Positions 1 to 9,627 of a DNA stretch of 39,912 bases are shown one piece after another; within the stretch, counting starts at the first letter, position 1, and every line of letters starts with the position of its first letter. The stretch is from the NCBI RefSeq assembly GCF_016428915.1, contig NZ_JAELTP010000048.1:1-39912 (forward strand), in the 5' to 3' direction. Both the position numbers and the translations under genes were made by a program. The notes under the pieces are model-generated. The model made no database searches. It saw only the letters and a list, made by a program, of their open reading frames with translations, and was not told where the DNA came from. The stretch is from Pandoraea sp. ASV26. GTDB taxonomy: Bacteria; Pseudomonadota; Gammaproteobacteria; Burkholderiales; Burkholderiaceae.

Positions 1-1
1 G

Positions 2-2923
2 GCCGCTGCCACGGCGGCAGCGAGTGCGGCGGCGGGGGGACGTCCTGTCTTGCCGCGTGGCGCCTATGCCTCTGGCACGAGTCGTGGCGATGCGCTGCGC
101 ATGACGGAGTTCGTGCGCGCCGAGCCCGGCCTGCTGGCCCGCGAGACACGTCCGACGCGCAGCGCCCCCCCGGTGAATCCGCGTTCTGCGACAACGGCAT
201 CCGGTGCGCCCGCGCCCAAAACGCCTGTCGCACCGATGTCCGCCTCAGCGTCCGCCGCGGCAATCGATCCTCTGCACTCGACGTCGATTGCCGGTGTGAC
301 GGGCTATCGCCGCCCGGTGGGTATGGCGCCTGCGCATCTGCGCGGCACGATTGTGCATAGCCCGTTCCGCAAGCCTCAACTCGGGCTGGAGGATATTCCG
401 CCACGCGGCGCATCGCCTGTCGTGCCGCCTCGGAGTGACGCCAGTGCGTCGGCCGCCGATCGCGTCTCTGCCGATGCCATCACGCCGACCGGCCAGCCTG
501 AGGTGGTGAAGGCACCGGCACCGGCACCGGCACTGACACCGACACCCGCACCGGCGCCGACACCGGCACTGACATCGGCGTCGACACCCGCACTGACACC
601 GACACCAGCACCAGCACCAGCACGGTCTGTCGCGATGCCAGCCGCCATTACGCGTCCTGCTGCGCCGGTGATCCGTGGCGCGGCACTGTGGTCCGCGACG
701 GATGCTGCCACGCCGCTGTCTTACGGTATCGCCGAATTTTCCCCCGTAGATTTGTCGCCGAAAGACGCCGAAGCCGTTCCTGCCGAAGCGGTGCCGTCCG
801 GCCCGACGCCGGAGATGCTCGCGCAGCAGGAGGCAGCCCGTGCCGCCGAGCAGGCGCGCTTGCAGGCCCTGGCCGCGTTGCGCGACGAGGCGCAAGCCTT
901 GCTTCAGGATTTGCGTCAGTGGACGGCATCCGATTCGGTCGACGCTGTCGATGCCCCGGCCCAAGCGCCGCTCAGCACGCCACTTGCCGAACCATCTGTC
1001 GCATCGCTCGACGTGACTGATGCACCTGCACCTGCTCACGCATCGGAATTCGAGCCCGCAGCCACTGCCGAACCCGAACCCGAACCCGCAGCCGAACCCA
1101 CATCCGAACCCGCACCCGAACTCGCACCCGAACCCACACCCGAGCGCACGGAAGAAGCGGACGCCATCGAGAGGATCGGCCCGTTGCCGAAGCCGCACTA
1201 CGTCTTGCGTGCCGATGGCACATGGGCGCGCATCGACGAGGCGCCTGCGCACGACGACGAGTCCGCGCAATCGGAGCAATCGGCGGCACCGGTTGTCCAG
1301 GTTTCGTCACCTCCCGCTGTGCCCGCCATTCCGACGTTCGCGGCGCCCGCACCGTTCAGCGTGACGCGCGCAAGCGAGCCGCCGTCCGCCAGCTTCAGCG
1401 CCGATACGCCGTACGAGCTTGCGCCGCCGCGTGTCGCCGTCGATTACGATCTGCCGTCGGTTGACCTGCTCTCGCCCGCGACGCCGCAGGACGTCGCCAA
1501 CGTCGTCTCCGACGAAGCACTTGCGGCCGTGGGTCAATTGATCGAGCAGCGTCTGGCCGAATTCAAGGTGCCGGTGACGGTCGTCGGCGCGTCGGCGGGA
1601 CCGGTCATCACGCGCTTCGAAGTCGAACCGGCGGTGGGCGTGCGTGGCGCGCAGGTCGTCGGTCTCGTGAAGGATCTGGCGCGTGCGCTGGGCGTGACGT
1701 CGATTCGCGTGGTCGAGACAATTCCCGGCAAGACCTGCATGGGGCTGGAACTGCCGAACGCGCAGCGCCAAATGATCCGCCTGTCGGAAATTCTGACGGC
1801 GCCGGTGTTCGACACGCATCGCTCGCATCTCGCGCTTGCGATGGGCAAGGACATCACGGGTGAACCTGTCGTGGCCGACCTCGCGCGTGCGCCGCACCTG
1901 CTGGTGGCGGGCACGACCGGCTCGGGCAAATCGGTGGCCGTCAACGCCATGATTCTGTCGCTGCTCTACAAAGCCACGCCCGACGACGTGCGGCTCATCA
2001 TGATCGACCCGAAGATGCTGGAACTGTCCGTCTACGGCGGCATTCCGCATCTGCTCGCACCGGTCGTCACCGATATGAAACAGGCCGCGCACGCGCTCAA
2101 CTGGTGCGTGGGCGAGATGGAGAAACGCTATCGGCTGATGTCTGCGCTCGGTGTGCGCAATCTGGCCGGATACAACGAGAAGATCGACGCTGCCCGTGCG
2201 GCAGGCACCAAGGTGAGCAATCCGTTCTCGCTCACGCCCGATGCCCCGGAACCGCTGGAGCGTTTGCCGTTCATCGTCGTGGTCATCGACGAACTGGCGG
2301 ATCTGATGATGGTCGCGGGCAAGAAGATCGAAGAGCTGATCGCCCGGCTCGCACAGAAGGCGCGCGCGGCGGGTATTCACCTGATTCTCGCCACGCAACG
2401 TCCTTCGGTCGACGTCATCACCGGCCTCATCAAGGCGAACATTCCGACGCGTGTCGCGTTTCAGGTGTCGTCGAAAATCGATTCGCGCACGATTCTCGAT
2501 CAGATGGGGGCGGAGTCGCTGTTGGGGCAGGGCGACATGTTGTTCCTGCCGCCGGGCACGGGGTATCCGCAGCGCGTCCACGGTGCGTTCGTCGCCGATG
2601 ACGAGGTGCATCGCGTCGTTCAGCACTGGCAGCAGTACGGCGAGCCGGACTACGACGAAGCCATTCTCGCCGGTGATCCGGGCGACGCCGCGTCGGCCGA
2701 CCTGTTCGGCGAGTCGACGGGCGATGCCGAGGCCGACCCGCTCTACGACGAAGCCGCGGCCTTCGTGCTCAATTCGCGTCGCGCGTCGATCTCTGCCGTG
2801 CAGCGGCAACTGCGCATCGGCTACAACCGTGCCGCACGTCTCATCGAGCAGATGGAAGCGGCCGGGCTGGTTAGCCCGATGGGGCGAAACGGCGCTCGCG
2901 AAGTGACGGCGCCCGGCGACTAA
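2..2923 (+). CDS. ftsK: DNA translocase FtsK, 5' end outside window
   Basis: FtsK is a hexameric ATP-driven DNA pump at the division septum that clears chromosome termini and activates XerCD recombination at dif. The frame is open to the left edge without a stop, so the gene starts upstream; the N-terminal membrane segments are not in the window. What is seen is a long low-complexity linker (to about nt 1430), then the alpha/beta motor with Walker A GTTGSGKS (nt about 1910-1933) and Walker [13 protein letters not shown] (about nt 2277-2312), and a C-terminal gamma winged helix (about nt 2740-2900) that in the family reads KOPS sequences. Stop TAA at 2921. Burkholderiaceae often carry a short and a long FtsK; the size of the linker suggests the long form. 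The motor assignment is very secure. Only the true start and total length are unknown. Confidence 0.96.
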   Translation, partial: AAATAAASAAAGGRPVLPRGAYASGTSRGDALRMTEFVRAEPGLLARETRPTRSAPPVNPRSATTASGAPAPKTPVAPMSASASAAAIDPLHSTSIAGVTGYRRPVGMAPAHLRGTIVHSPFRKPQLGLEDIPPRGASPVVPPRSDASASAADRVSADAITPTGQPEVVKAPAPAPALTPTPAPAPTPALTSASTPALTPTPAPAPARSVAMPAAITRPAAPVIRGAALWSATDAATPLSYGIAEFSPVDLSPKDAEAVPAEAVPSGPTPEMLAQQEAARAAEQARLQALAALRDEAQALLQDLRQWTASDSVDAVDAPAQAPLSTPLAEPSVASLDVTDAPAPAHASEFEPAATAEPEPEPAAEPTSEPAPELAPEPTPERTEEADAIERIGPLPKPHYVLRADGTWARIDEAPAHDDESAQSEQSAAPVVQVSSPPAVPAIPTFAAPAPFSVTRASEPPSASFSADTPYELAPPRVAVDYDLPSVDLLSPATPQDVANVVSDEALAAVGQLIEQRLAEFKVPVTVVGASAGPVITRFEVEPAVGVRGAQVVGLVKDLARALGVTSIRVVETIPGKTCMGLELPNAQRQMIRLSEILTAPVFDTHRSHLALAMGKDITGEPVVADLARAPHLLVAGTTGSGKSVAVNAMILSLLYKATPDDVRLIMIDPKMLELSVYGGIPHLLAPVVTDMKQAAHALNWCVGEMEKRYRLMSALGVRNLAGYNEKIDAARAAGTKVSNPFSLTPDAPEPLERLPFIVVVIDELADLMMVAGKKIEELIARLAQKARAAGIHLILATQRPSVDVITGLIKANIPTRVAFQVSSKIDSRTILDQMGAESLLGQGDMLFLPPGTGYPQRVHGAFVADDEVHRVVQHWQQYGEPDYDEAILAGDPGDAASADLFGESTGDAEADPLYDEAAAFVLNSRRASISAVQRQLRIGYNRAARLIEQMEAAGLVSPMGRNGAREVTAPGD
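511..633 (+). repeat. Ala/Pro/Thr-coding repeat tract in FtsK linker
   Basis: The DNA is an imperfect short-period repeat built from gcaccg/acaccg-like units and encodes alternating Ala-Pro, Thr-Pro and Ala-Leu-Thr-Pro steps. It lies in the flexible linker between the membrane anchor and the motor, where length variation is tolerated. Slipped-strand changes in unit number between strains are likely. Confidence 0.8.
1066..1143 (+). repeat. Glu-Pro-coding hexanucleotide repeat in FtsK linker
   Basis: About a dozen imperfect 6-bp units of the type gaaccc/gcaccc encode Glu-Pro and Ala-Pro steps. This is a second in-frame simple-sequence tract of the FtsK linker, acidic where the first is neutral. 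It probably adopts an extended rod-like conformation. Confidence 0.8.
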
Positions 2924-3314
2924 TCGCCATCGCTTACATCTGCCTTACGACCCGTCACCCGAGTCGAATTCTTTGGCACTCCGTGCTGATGTCCCGACAC
3001 GCGCCCTACATGGCGCGTGCCGCAAAACCCCTTGGAAACCCGCGTCAAATGGCGATAACGGCGCGTAAACCCGCGTCCCGGTAGGGGTATTCCCGCCTTT
3101 GCGGGCGAAACTCAGCGATCACATAATCGGCGCGCTAGGTTGGTCGTTCGAAGCGTGCTTTACGGTATCGCCCTGACACGAATTACAAGACCGGGGCGGT
3201 ACGGCAGGTGATGGACACCTCGTAAATTGCGTATTCCACGGCAGGGCCGGCGACACCGGGAAACAGAAGCAGAAAAGCGTCATATCGAAACGCATCGCAC
3301 CGAAGGAGACCCTT
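2924..3314. other. ftsK to ABC transporter intergenic region
   Basis: This 391-bp gap contains no convincing gene. It must hold the end of the ftsK transcript and the promoter of the transporter operon. A perfect 8-bp stem lies at 2998-3019, and a shorter hairpin (cccgc-cttt-gcggg) near 3090-3105 has no T-run. No clear sigma70 promoter could be picked out by eye. Confidence 0.5.
2998..3019 (+). terminator. Perfect 8-bp hairpin downstream of ftsK
   Basis: cacgcgcc and ggcgcgtg pair perfectly around a 6-nt loop (ctacat), about 75 bp after the ftsK stop. No T-run follows, so this would be at best a weak or Rho-assisted terminator. It could equally be an unrelated dyad. Confidence 0.3.
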
Positions 3315-4532
3315 ATGCAATTCCGATTCAAGCTCATGGCTGGCGCCGTCGCGTTGGCCCTGTCCGCCTCGCTGGCCATTGCGGCCGATCCGATCAAGAT
3401 TGGCGTGTCCGGCCCGTTCACGGGCGGCTCGTCGTCGATGGGCGTTTCCATGCGTGACGGTGTGCGTCTTGCCGCGTCGGAGATCAACAAGTCGGGCGGC
3501 GTACTGGGCCGTCAGATTCTGCTGGTCGAGCGCGACGAAGAAGCCAAGAACGAACGCGGCGTGCAAGTGGCGCAGGAACTCATCAACAAGGAGAAGGTGG
3601 TCGCAACCGTCGGCTACATCAACACCGGTGTGGCGCTTGCATCGCAGCGCTTCTACCAGGACGCGAAGATCCCGGTGTTCAACAACGTGGCGACCGGCAC
3701 GGTCATCACCGAGCAGTTCAAACCGCCGCAGTATCCCGATAACTATGTCTTCCGCAACGCCGCCAAGGACAGCATTCAGGCGCCGATGATCGTGGAAGAG
3801 GCCATCACGCGTCGCGGCTTCAAGAAGCCGGCGATCCTTGCCGATTCGACGAACTACGGCCAGCTTGGCCGCGAGGATCTGGAAAAGGCCCTCAAGGCGA
3901 AGGGCATCACGCCGGTCGCCGTCGAGAAGTTCAACATCAAGGACGTCGATATGACGGCCCAGTTGCTCAAGGCCAAGCAGGCCGGCGCCGACGTGATTCT
4001 CACGTACGGTATCGGCCCGGAACTGGCGCAGATTGCCAATGGCATGGGCAAGCTTGGCTGGAAGCTGCCGATCGTGGGTAGCTGGACGCTCGCGATGGCG
4101 AACTACATCGACAACTCGGGCGCGAACGGCGAAGGCGCGCGCATGCCGCAAACGTTCATTCAGGAACCGAACACGCCCAAGCGCAAGGCCTTCATCGACG
4201 CCTATGTGGCCATGTTCAAGCCGAAGAACAACCGCATCGACTCGGCGGTCTCGGCCGCGCAGGGCTATGACTCGATCTACTTGCTGGCTGCGGCCATCAA
4301 GCAGGCCGGCAGCACCGACGGCCCGAAGGTGCGCGCCGCGCTCGAAGACCTGAAGACGCCGGTCGAAGGCGTGGTCACGACCTACGATCATCCGTTCACG
4401 CATGACGACCACGACGCCATCACCGCCAACATTCCGGTGTTCGGCGAAGTGAAGGGCGGTCGCGTCGTGTACGCCTACGACAGCGATCTGAAGGCGGGCA
4501 GCAAGATCCGCGAAAAGGCGGCCGCGAAGTAA
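3315..4532 (+). CDS. Branched-chain amino acid-type ABC transporter substrate-binding protein
   Basis: This is the periplasmic ligand-binding subunit that would deliver substrate to the permeases encoded next. The first about 23 residues form a Sec signal peptide (basic start, hydrophobic core, cleavage after AIAA before DPIKIGV). The mature part is a LivJ/LivK-like type I binding fold: opening strand IKIGVSGPFTG, a central segment with NYGQLG, and a C-terminal lobe with YDSIYLLAAAI. At 405 residues it is slightly longer than E. coli LivJ. The start is set by AAGGAG at about 3303-3308, 7 bp from the ATG. Ligands of this family range from leucine to aromatic acids, amides and urea, so the substrate cannot be read from sequence. 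A 230-bp gap to livH is typical where the binding protein is made in excess. Confidence 0.93.
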   Translation: MQFRFKLMAGAVALALSASLAIAADPIKIGVSGPFTGGSSSMGVSMRDGVRLAASEINKSGGVLGRQILLVERDEEAKNERGVQVAQELINKEKVVATVGYINTGVALASQRFYQDAKIPVFNNVATGTVITEQFKPPQYPDNYVFRNAAKDSIQAPMIVEEAITRRGFKKPAILADSTNYGQLGREDLEKALKAKGITPVAVEKFNIKDVDMTAQLLKAKQAGADVILTYGIGPELAQIANGMGKLGWKLPIVGSWTLAMANYIDNSGANGEGARMPQTFIQEPNTPKRKAFIDAYVAMFKPKNNRIDSAVSAAQGYDSIYLLAAAIKQAGSTDGPKVRAALEDLKTPVEGVVTTYDHPFTHDDHDAITANIPVFGEVKGGRVVYAYDSDLKAGSKIREKAAAK

Positions 4533-4762
4533 GCCGCATCTCCTCCCAACGCAGCATTCCGGTTGCACTTTGCAGCCATGACAGGTGAACGACGGCGCGC
4601 GCTGCTCATGACCCAGGCCCCCGGCAACGGGGTCTCCGGGCACGGCACACGCGCCGTCGCCACACCCGGGCCAGACGCCGGCACTCGGGACCGGCGCGCG
4701 GCACCCGTATCGAATGCCTCCCGTGCATCGCTCGTAGGCTCGCACTCGCGAGAGAGGACCGC

Positions 4763-5641
4763 ATGACCATCCTGATTCAACTCATCTACAGCGGTATCGC
4801 GCTGGGGATGATCTACGCCGTGATCGCCTTCGGTTACCAACTGACGTTCGCGACGTCCGGCACCCTGAACTTCGGCCAGGGCGAAGCGCTGATGCTTGGC
4901 GCGCTGGTCGGCCTCACCCTGGTCGACACGCTGGGCCTGAACTATTGGTTGATGATCCCCATCGTCTGCCTGTTTGGCCTTGTGCAAGGCGCAGTCGTCG
5001 AACGCATCGGCGTGAAGCCCGCCTTGCGGATCAAGTCGGAATTCGGCTGGATCATGTCCACCATTGCGTTGGGGATCATCTTCCGTAACGTCGCGGAAAA
5101 CGTCTGGGGACGCGACGACCTCAAATTCCCCTCGCCGCTGCCTGAGTCGCCCATCAGCCTGCTGGGCGCGAACGTGCTGCCGATGGAGTTGCTCGTCGTC
5201 GTGGGCGCGTTGCTCATGATGGCCGCCGTCGAGCTATTCAACCGTCGCTCGATCTACGGCAAGGCGGTGGTGGCCACGGCGAACGACCGCGATGCCGCCG
5301 GACTCATGGGCATCAACACCAGTCTGGTGATTACCTTCTCGTATGCGTTGTCATCCATGGCCGCGGCGTTCGCGGGCGTGCTCGTCGCCCCGCTCACACT
5401 GACCGGCGCCACGATGGGCGCGGTGCTCGGGCTCAAGGCCTTCGCCGTTGCGATTATCGGCGGGCTGTCGAGCGGCATGGGCGTGATCGTGGGCGGCGTG
5501 ATTCTCGGCGTGGCCGAGACCACGACGGCGTTCTATATTTCGACCGGCTACAAAGACGTGCCGGGTCTCGTGCTGCTGCTGCTTGTGCTGGCCGTGAAGC
5601 CGGCGGGCCTGTTCGGCAAGACCGCCATCAAGAAGGTGTAA
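4763..5641 (+). CDS. livH: Branched-chain amino acid ABC transporter permease LivH-type
   Basis: This is the first inner-membrane channel subunit of the importer. Its 292 residues are almost wholly hydrophobic, with about eight predicted membrane segments. The N-terminal part has the LivH hallmark around residues 30-40 (TSGTLNFGQGEALM), and the cytoplasmic coupling region near residues 170-185 reads ATANDRDAAGLMGIN. The ATG is preceded by GAGAGGA at 4751-4757. The stop TAA is separated by only 2 bp from the next ATG, so translation is coupled with the fused permease-ATPase. The assignment to the family is firm; the substrate is not. Confidence 0.93.
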   Translation: MTILIQLIYSGIALGMIYAVIAFGYQLTFATSGTLNFGQGEALMLGALVGLTLVDTLGLNYWLMIPIVCLFGLVQGAVVERIGVKPALRIKSEFGWIMSTIALGIIFRNVAENVWGRDDLKFPSPLPESPISLLGANVLPMELLVVVGALLMMAAVELFNRRSIYGKAVVATANDRDAAGLMGINTSLVITFSYALSSMAAAFAGVLVAPLTLTGATMGAVLGLKAFAVAIIGGLSSGMGVIVGGVILGVAETTTAFYISTGYKDVPGLVLLLLVLAVKPAGLFGKTAIKKV

Positions 5642-5643
5642 CC

Positions 5644-7632
5644 ATGACCGCACAGACCTCTTCCGCCCGCGGGGCCGACGATCTCGGCGGCCTGCGCGTG
5701 ACCACGAAGCTTGCGGCAATCGTCGGCATCGCCGCGCTGTTCGGCTTTCCGATCGCTGTGAGCAACCCGTATTACATCCACATGATCGAGACGATCATGA
5801 TCTACGCGATCCTGCTCTTCGGGCTGGACATCGTCGTGGGTTACACCGGGCAGGTGTCGCTGGGCCATGCGGGCCTGTTCGGCATCGGCGCTTACGTGGC
5901 GGGTGTGTTCTTCGCCAAGCTCGGGCTCTCGCTCTGGCTGGCGCTTCCCGCCGCGATTCTCATCACGGCGGCGTTCGGCGCGGTGCTTGCCTTGCCCGCG
6001 CTGCGCGTGATCGGCCCGTATCTGGCCATGGTGACGCTGGCGTTCGGCACCATCATCCAGATTCTCATCAACGAGATGGACTTCCTGACGGCGGGGCCGC
6101 TCGGCATCAAGCTCACGAAGCCGGTCATCGGGGGGCATCCGATCGACGAGGTCGAATACTACTGGCTTGTCGCCGTGCTGCTGCTGGTGAGCATGCTCGT
6201 GGCGCACCGGATTCTGAAGTCGCACCTCGGGCGCGCCTTCGAAGCGTTGCGCGATTCGCCGGTGGCGTCGGACTGTATGGGCGTGTCGGTGTATCGCTAC
6301 AAGGTGTATGCGTTCGTCATCAGCGCCGGTTTCGCCGGTCTGGCGGGCAGTCTCTACGCGTATTCCGAGCAGTACATCTCACCGAACACTTACAACTTCG
6401 AGTTGACGATCCTGTTCCTGCTGGCCGTCATCATGGGCGGACGCAAGACGCGCAGCGGCTCGCTGCTGGGCGCGGCGATCATCGTGTTGCTGCCGCAGTT
6501 GCTCGACGACATCGGTATCTTTCGCATCGTCGCCACGGTCATCGCCGTGGTGACGACCGTCGTGGCGGTGGCTGCCATCGCACGCGGGCGCACCTCGCTC
6601 GCCAAGGCGGCCGTGCCGATCGCCGGCACGATAGCGCTCGCGGGCGTGACCTGGTGGCGCGACAGCATCACGGACTGGCGTCTGACGATCTTCGGCCTGA
6701 TGATCCTGTTCGTCGTGTACTACCTGCCGGACGGCATCGTGGGCTTTCTCCGCTCGCGCGTGCTGAATCGCCGCCGTACGTCGACCGTCTCGGCCACGCA
6801 GGTCGACGAGGCCGTGGTGAGCGACACCGATCCGGTGCTGACGTCGGCAGCGAGCGGGCCTGACGAACTGCTCAAGGTGCGTCAGTTGCTCATGCAGTTC
6901 GACGGCCTGAAGGCACTCAATCAGGTCGATCTGACCGTCAGGCGCGGCACGATTCACGGGTTGATCGGCCCGAACGGCTCCGGCAAGAGCACGATGATGA
7001 ACGTGCTGACGGGCATCTACGTGCCGACGGCGGGCAGCATCGAGTTCGCCGGACAGTCGCTGGCCGGGCGAACGTCGTCGGATATTGCGCTGTCCGGCGT
7101 GGCGCGTACGTTCCAGAACGTGCAGCTCTTCGGTGAGATGACGGCGCTCGAAAACGTGCTGGTCGGGCTGCATCACACGTTCGACTCGTCGCTGGTCGAT
7201 GTCTCGCTGCGTCTGCCGCGATACAAGCGTGAAGAGGACGGGGCGCGGGCCCGGGCATTGCGGCTGCTCGACTTCGTGGGGCTGGCGACGCTCGCCGACG
7301 AAGAGGCGCGCAATCTGCCGTACGGCAAGCAGCGTCTGCTGGAGATCGCGCGCGCGCTGGCGCTCGATCCGCGTCTGCTGTTGCTCGACGAGCCGGCGGC
7401 CGGTCTCACGGCGCCCGACATTCGTGAATTGCTCGCGATCATTCGCAAGATTCGCGACCATGGCATCACGGTCATTCTGATCGAGCACCACATGGACGTG
7501 GTGATGAGCACGTGCCAGACGGTGTCCGTGCTCGACTTCGGACAGAAGATTGCCGAGGGGTTGCCGGCGCAGATTCAGGCCGATCCGAAGGTGATCGAGG
7601 CGTATCTGGGCGGCGCATCGACGACGCACTGA
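5644..7632 (+). CDS. Fused ABC permease-ATPase, LivM-LivG type
   Basis: One 662-residue protein combines two transporter subunits. Residues about 25-380 form the LivM permease, with the signature VGYTGQVSLGHAGLFG near residue 65 and a coupling segment around EALRDSPVASDCMG. Residues about 410-655 form the LivG ATPase: Walker A GPNGSGKST at 442-450, signature NLPYGKQ at 557-563 (LPYGKQ replaces LSGGQ, as usual in LivG), Walker B ending in LLLLDEP around D582-E583, and the H-loop at H615/H616. The permease holds an unusual extra stretch at about residues 290-365, between PQLLDDIG and LPDGIVGF, that is hydrophobic and could add membrane segments. A short polar linker (about 385-408) joins the halves. 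No frameshift or stop separates them, so this is a true fusion. Confidence 0.92.
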   Translation: MTAQTSSARGADDLGGLRVTTKLAAIVGIAALFGFPIAVSNPYYIHMIETIMIYAILLFGLDIVVGYTGQVSLGHAGLFGIGAYVAGVFFAKLGLSLWLALPAAILITAAFGAVLALPALRVIGPYLAMVTLAFGTIIQILINEMDFLTAGPLGIKLTKPVIGGHPIDEVEYYWLVAVLLLVSMLVAHRILKSHLGRAFEALRDSPVASDCMGVSVYRYKVYAFVISAGFAGLAGSLYAYSEQYISPNTYNFELTILFLLAVIMGGRKTRSGSLLGAAIIVLLPQLLDDIGIFRIVATVIAVVTTVVAVAAIARGRTSLAKAAVPIAGTIALAGVTWWRDSITDWRLTIFGLMILFVVYYLPDGIVGFLRSRVLNRRRTSTVSATQVDEAVVSDTDPVLTSAASGPDELLKVRQLLMQFDGLKALNQVDLTVRRGTIHGLIGPNGSGKSTMMNVLTGIYVPTAGSIEFAGQSLAGRTSSDIALSGVARTFQNVQLFGEMTALENVLVGLHHTFDSSLVDVSLRLPRYKREEDGARARALRLLDFVGLATLADEEARNLPYGKQRLLEIARALALDPRLLLLDEPAAGLTAPDIRELLAIIRKIRDHGITVILIEHHMDVVMSTCQTVSVLDFGQKIAEGLPAQIQADPKVIEAYLGGASTTH

Positions 7633-7709
7633 CGACATTCGCGCATGCGGCGCACGGCGGGCCAGCCCCGGCGTGCGCACCGCAGCCACGACGGATAAAC
7701 GGAACCACT

Positions 7710-8432
7710 ATGCTTTCCATTCGTAATCTGCAAGCCGGCTACGGCAAGGTGCAGGTGCTGCACGGCATCGACATCGATGTGCCCAGCGGCCAGGTCGTCA
7801 CGCTCATCGGATCGAACGGCGCGGGCAAGACGACGACCATGCGCGCGGTGTCCGGCATGATTAAGCCTACTGCCGGTGAAATCACGCTGGGCGAGAAGCG
7901 CATCGACGGACTCGACTCGCATCGCATCGCCAAGCTCGGTCTCGCGCACTCCCCCGAAGGCCGACGCGTCTTCGCCACCATGTCGGTGACGGACAACCTG
8001 CGCCTGGGGGCCTTCCCACGCTTGACGGGCAGCCGTCCGCGCGGTGATGTCGCCGCCGATATGGAGCGCGCGATGGATCTGTTCCCGCGTCTGAAGGAGC
8101 GGCGCAATCAATTGGCAGGCACGCTCTCGGGCGGCGAGCAGCAAATGCTTGCGATGGCCCGTGCGGTCATGCTGCGCCCGGACATCGTGCTGCTCGACGA
8201 GCCGTCGATGGGGCTGGCGCCGATTCTGGTCGACGAAGTCTTCCGCATCATCGGCAATCTGAAGTCGGAAGGCGTGACGATGCTGCTCGTGGAGCAGTTC
8301 GCGGCGGCCGCGCTGGCCGTCGCCGACTACGGCTACGTGCTGGAGAACGGCAGCATTTCCGTGCACGGTCCGGCCCAAAGCCTGCGTAACGACGACAAGG
8401 TGCGTGCCGCCTATCTGGGCGGAAGTCACTGA
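7710..8432 (+). CDS. livF: Branched-chain amino acid ABC transporter ATPase LivF-type
   Basis: This is the second nucleotide-binding subunit of the importer, which pairs with the LivG half of the preceding fusion. At 240 residues it has the normal LivF length. Walker A is GSNGAGKT from residue 34, the Q-loop region reads AHSPEGRRVF, the signature LSGGEQ lies at 139-144, and Walker B VLLDEPSMGLAP follows near residue 163. The frame is open further upstream, but the ATG at 7710 fits the family start (MLSIRNLQAGYG) and lies 77 bp after the upstream stop. The gene ends 35 bp before a strong hairpin terminator, which marks it as the last gene of the operon. Confidence 0.94.
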   Translation: MLSIRNLQAGYGKVQVLHGIDIDVPSGQVVTLIGSNGAGKTTTMRAVSGMIKPTAGEITLGEKRIDGLDSHRIAKLGLAHSPEGRRVFATMSVTDNLRLGAFPRLTGSRPRGDVAADMERAMDLFPRLKERRNQLAGTLSGGEQQMLAMARAVMLRPDIVLLDEPSMGLAPILVDEVFRIIGNLKSEGVTMLLVEQFAAAALAVADYGYVLENGSISVHGPAQSLRNDDKVRAAYLGGSH

Positions 8433-8466
8433 ACTGCGGGCGCCAGGCGCTAGTCCTTTGACGACA

Positions 8467-8499
8467 ACGGGCAGCCTGTGTGGCTGCCCGTCGTGTTTT
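8467..8499 (+). terminator. Rho-independent terminator of the liv-type operon
   Basis: acgggcagcc and ggctgcccgt form a perfect 10-bp GC-rich stem with a 5-nt loop, followed by cgtgtttt. It sits between livF and the converging nitronate monooxygenase gene. The T-run is short (4 T), but position and stem strength are convincing. Confidence 0.85.
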
Positions 8500-8510
8500 C
8501 TGAGGGGGCT

Positions 8511-9614
8511 TCAGGCGGCGGCTGCGGCGGCGGCGATGGCCTCCCGGGTTTCCCGCGTGAGAACGTCGATCAATTGCGCGGCCGGAAGGGCGCGGGCAAG
8601 CGGCGCCGCCTGACCGGCCCATTGCGCGGCGTAGCCGCTTTCGTTGTGCGCCTTCGCGGCAGCGTTGAGCGACTTGCCGGCGTCATAAGTGATGGGATAG
8701 TCAGGGATTGCGGGGCGGCCGGGCGCTTGCTCCAAGGCCCAGAAGTGATTCGCCAGCCCGCGTGCCGGGCGTCCGGAAATCGCGCGGATGAGCGCGGTGC
8801 GAGGCGGTTGTTCGCTGAGCAGCGCCTCGCGATACGCGGCGTCGGCACCGGATTCGGGGCACGGCACGAAGGCTGTGCCCATCTGGGCGGCTTGCGCGCC
8901 GAGGGCCAGCACGGCGGCGATGCCTGCGCCGTCCATGATCCCGCCCGCCGCGATGACCGGCAACGACGTGCGCGCGACCAGCCGGCGCACCAGCGCCAAG
9001 GTGCCCAGTTGTTCATCCTCGCTCGGCTGACGGTCGCCTTCGTCGTTGAAGCGTCCGCGATGTCCGCCGGCTTCCCAGCCCTGCGCCACGATGGCGTCGA
9101 TGCCGGCCGCTTCGATGGCATCGGCTTCCTGTTCATTGGTCGCGGAGGCAAACAGCACGATACCGGCAGCCTTCAGTGTGTCGATCCACGCTTGCGGCGG
9201 CAACCCGAAATGGAAGCTGACGACTGCCGGACGCGTCTCGAGAAACATCTCGTACATCGCCACGTCCTCGACGAAGCTCAGGTAGATCTCGCGCAGCGCG
9301 GCGGGTGGTTTGGCGTCGAAGCGGGCAAAGGAGGATGCCAGATAGTCGAGCCACGCGGCTTCGCGCGCGGCATCGGCTTTTGCCGGCACGTGCGTGAAGA
9401 CGTTCACATTGAAGGGCCGGTCCGTGAGCGCGCGGGTCTGGCGAATGACCTCGCGCGCCGCGTCGGCATCCATATTGCCCACGGCAAGCGAGCCAAGGCC
9501 GCCCGCGTTGGATACCGCGGCGACCAGCGCCGGTGTCGACGCCACGGCCATCGGCGCCTGAATGATCGGCGTCGACATGCCGAGCCGCCGGGTGATGCGT
9601 ACAGTCGATGTCAT
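8511..9614 (-). CDS. Nitronate monooxygenase family flavoprotein, copy 1
   Basis: Enzymes of this FMN-dependent TIM-barrel family (formerly 2-nitropropane dioxygenase) oxidise alkyl nitronates, including the toxin propionate-3-nitronate, to carbonyl compounds and nitrite. The 367 residues show the class I motifs: QAPM at 19-22 (FMN region), AGGHRG with the catalytic-type His185, and [12 protein letters not shown] from 221 (phosphate binding). The ATG at 9614 was chosen because the family N-terminus ([14 protein letters not shown]) follows within about 10 residues; the frame is open 28 codons further upstream. It lies 13 bp downstream of a clear paralogue and is co-transcribed with it. An Ala run at the C-terminus is unremarkable. 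Some family members are enoyl reductases (FabK-like), so the exact substrate is uncertain. Confidence 0.9.
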   Translation of the reverse strand: MTSTVRITRRLGMSTPIIQAPMAVASTPALVAAVSNAGGLGSLAVGNMDADAAREVIRQTRALTDRPFNVNVFTHVPAKADAAREAAWLDYLASSFARFDAKPPAALREIYLSFVEDVAMYEMFLETRPAVVSFHFGLPPQAWIDTLKAAGIVLFASATNEQEADAIEAAGIDAIVAQGWEAGGHRGRFNDEGDRQPSEDEQLGTLALVRRLVARTSLPVIAAGGIMDGAGIAAVLALGAQAAQMGTAFVPCPESGADAAYREALLSEQPPRTALIRAISGRPARGLANHFWALEQAPGRPAIPDYPITYDAGKSLNAAAKAHNESGYAAQWAGQAAPLARALPAAQLIDVLTRETREAIAAAAAAA

Positions 9615-9627
9615 GGGAGCGTTCCGA

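Noticed and set aside
1307-2809. 500-codon open frame antisense to ftsK
   Set aside because: It is a frame shadow of a high-GC gene; its translation is Arg/His-rich without family motifs, while the plus strand encodes a textbook FtsK motor.
4618-4632. Short cccc-ggcaac-gggg hairpin between binding protein and livH
   Set aside because: The stem is only 4 bp in very GC-rich DNA and no T-run follows; too weak to call an attenuator.
3183-4745. 520-codon antisense frame over the substrate-binding protein gene
   Set aside because: The composition is typical of the antisense of GC-rich coding DNA, with no domain and no ribosome binding site; the plus-strand gene has a signal peptide and conserved fold.
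4563-4766. Small plus-strand ORF between the binding protein and livH
   Set aside because: The ribosome binding site is poor and the Arg/Pro/Ala composition is expected by chance at this GC; it looks like an untranslated spacer.
6379-7689. 436-codon antisense frame over the LivM-LivG fusion
   Set aside because: It mirrors the third-position GC bias of the real gene and has no recognisable motif.
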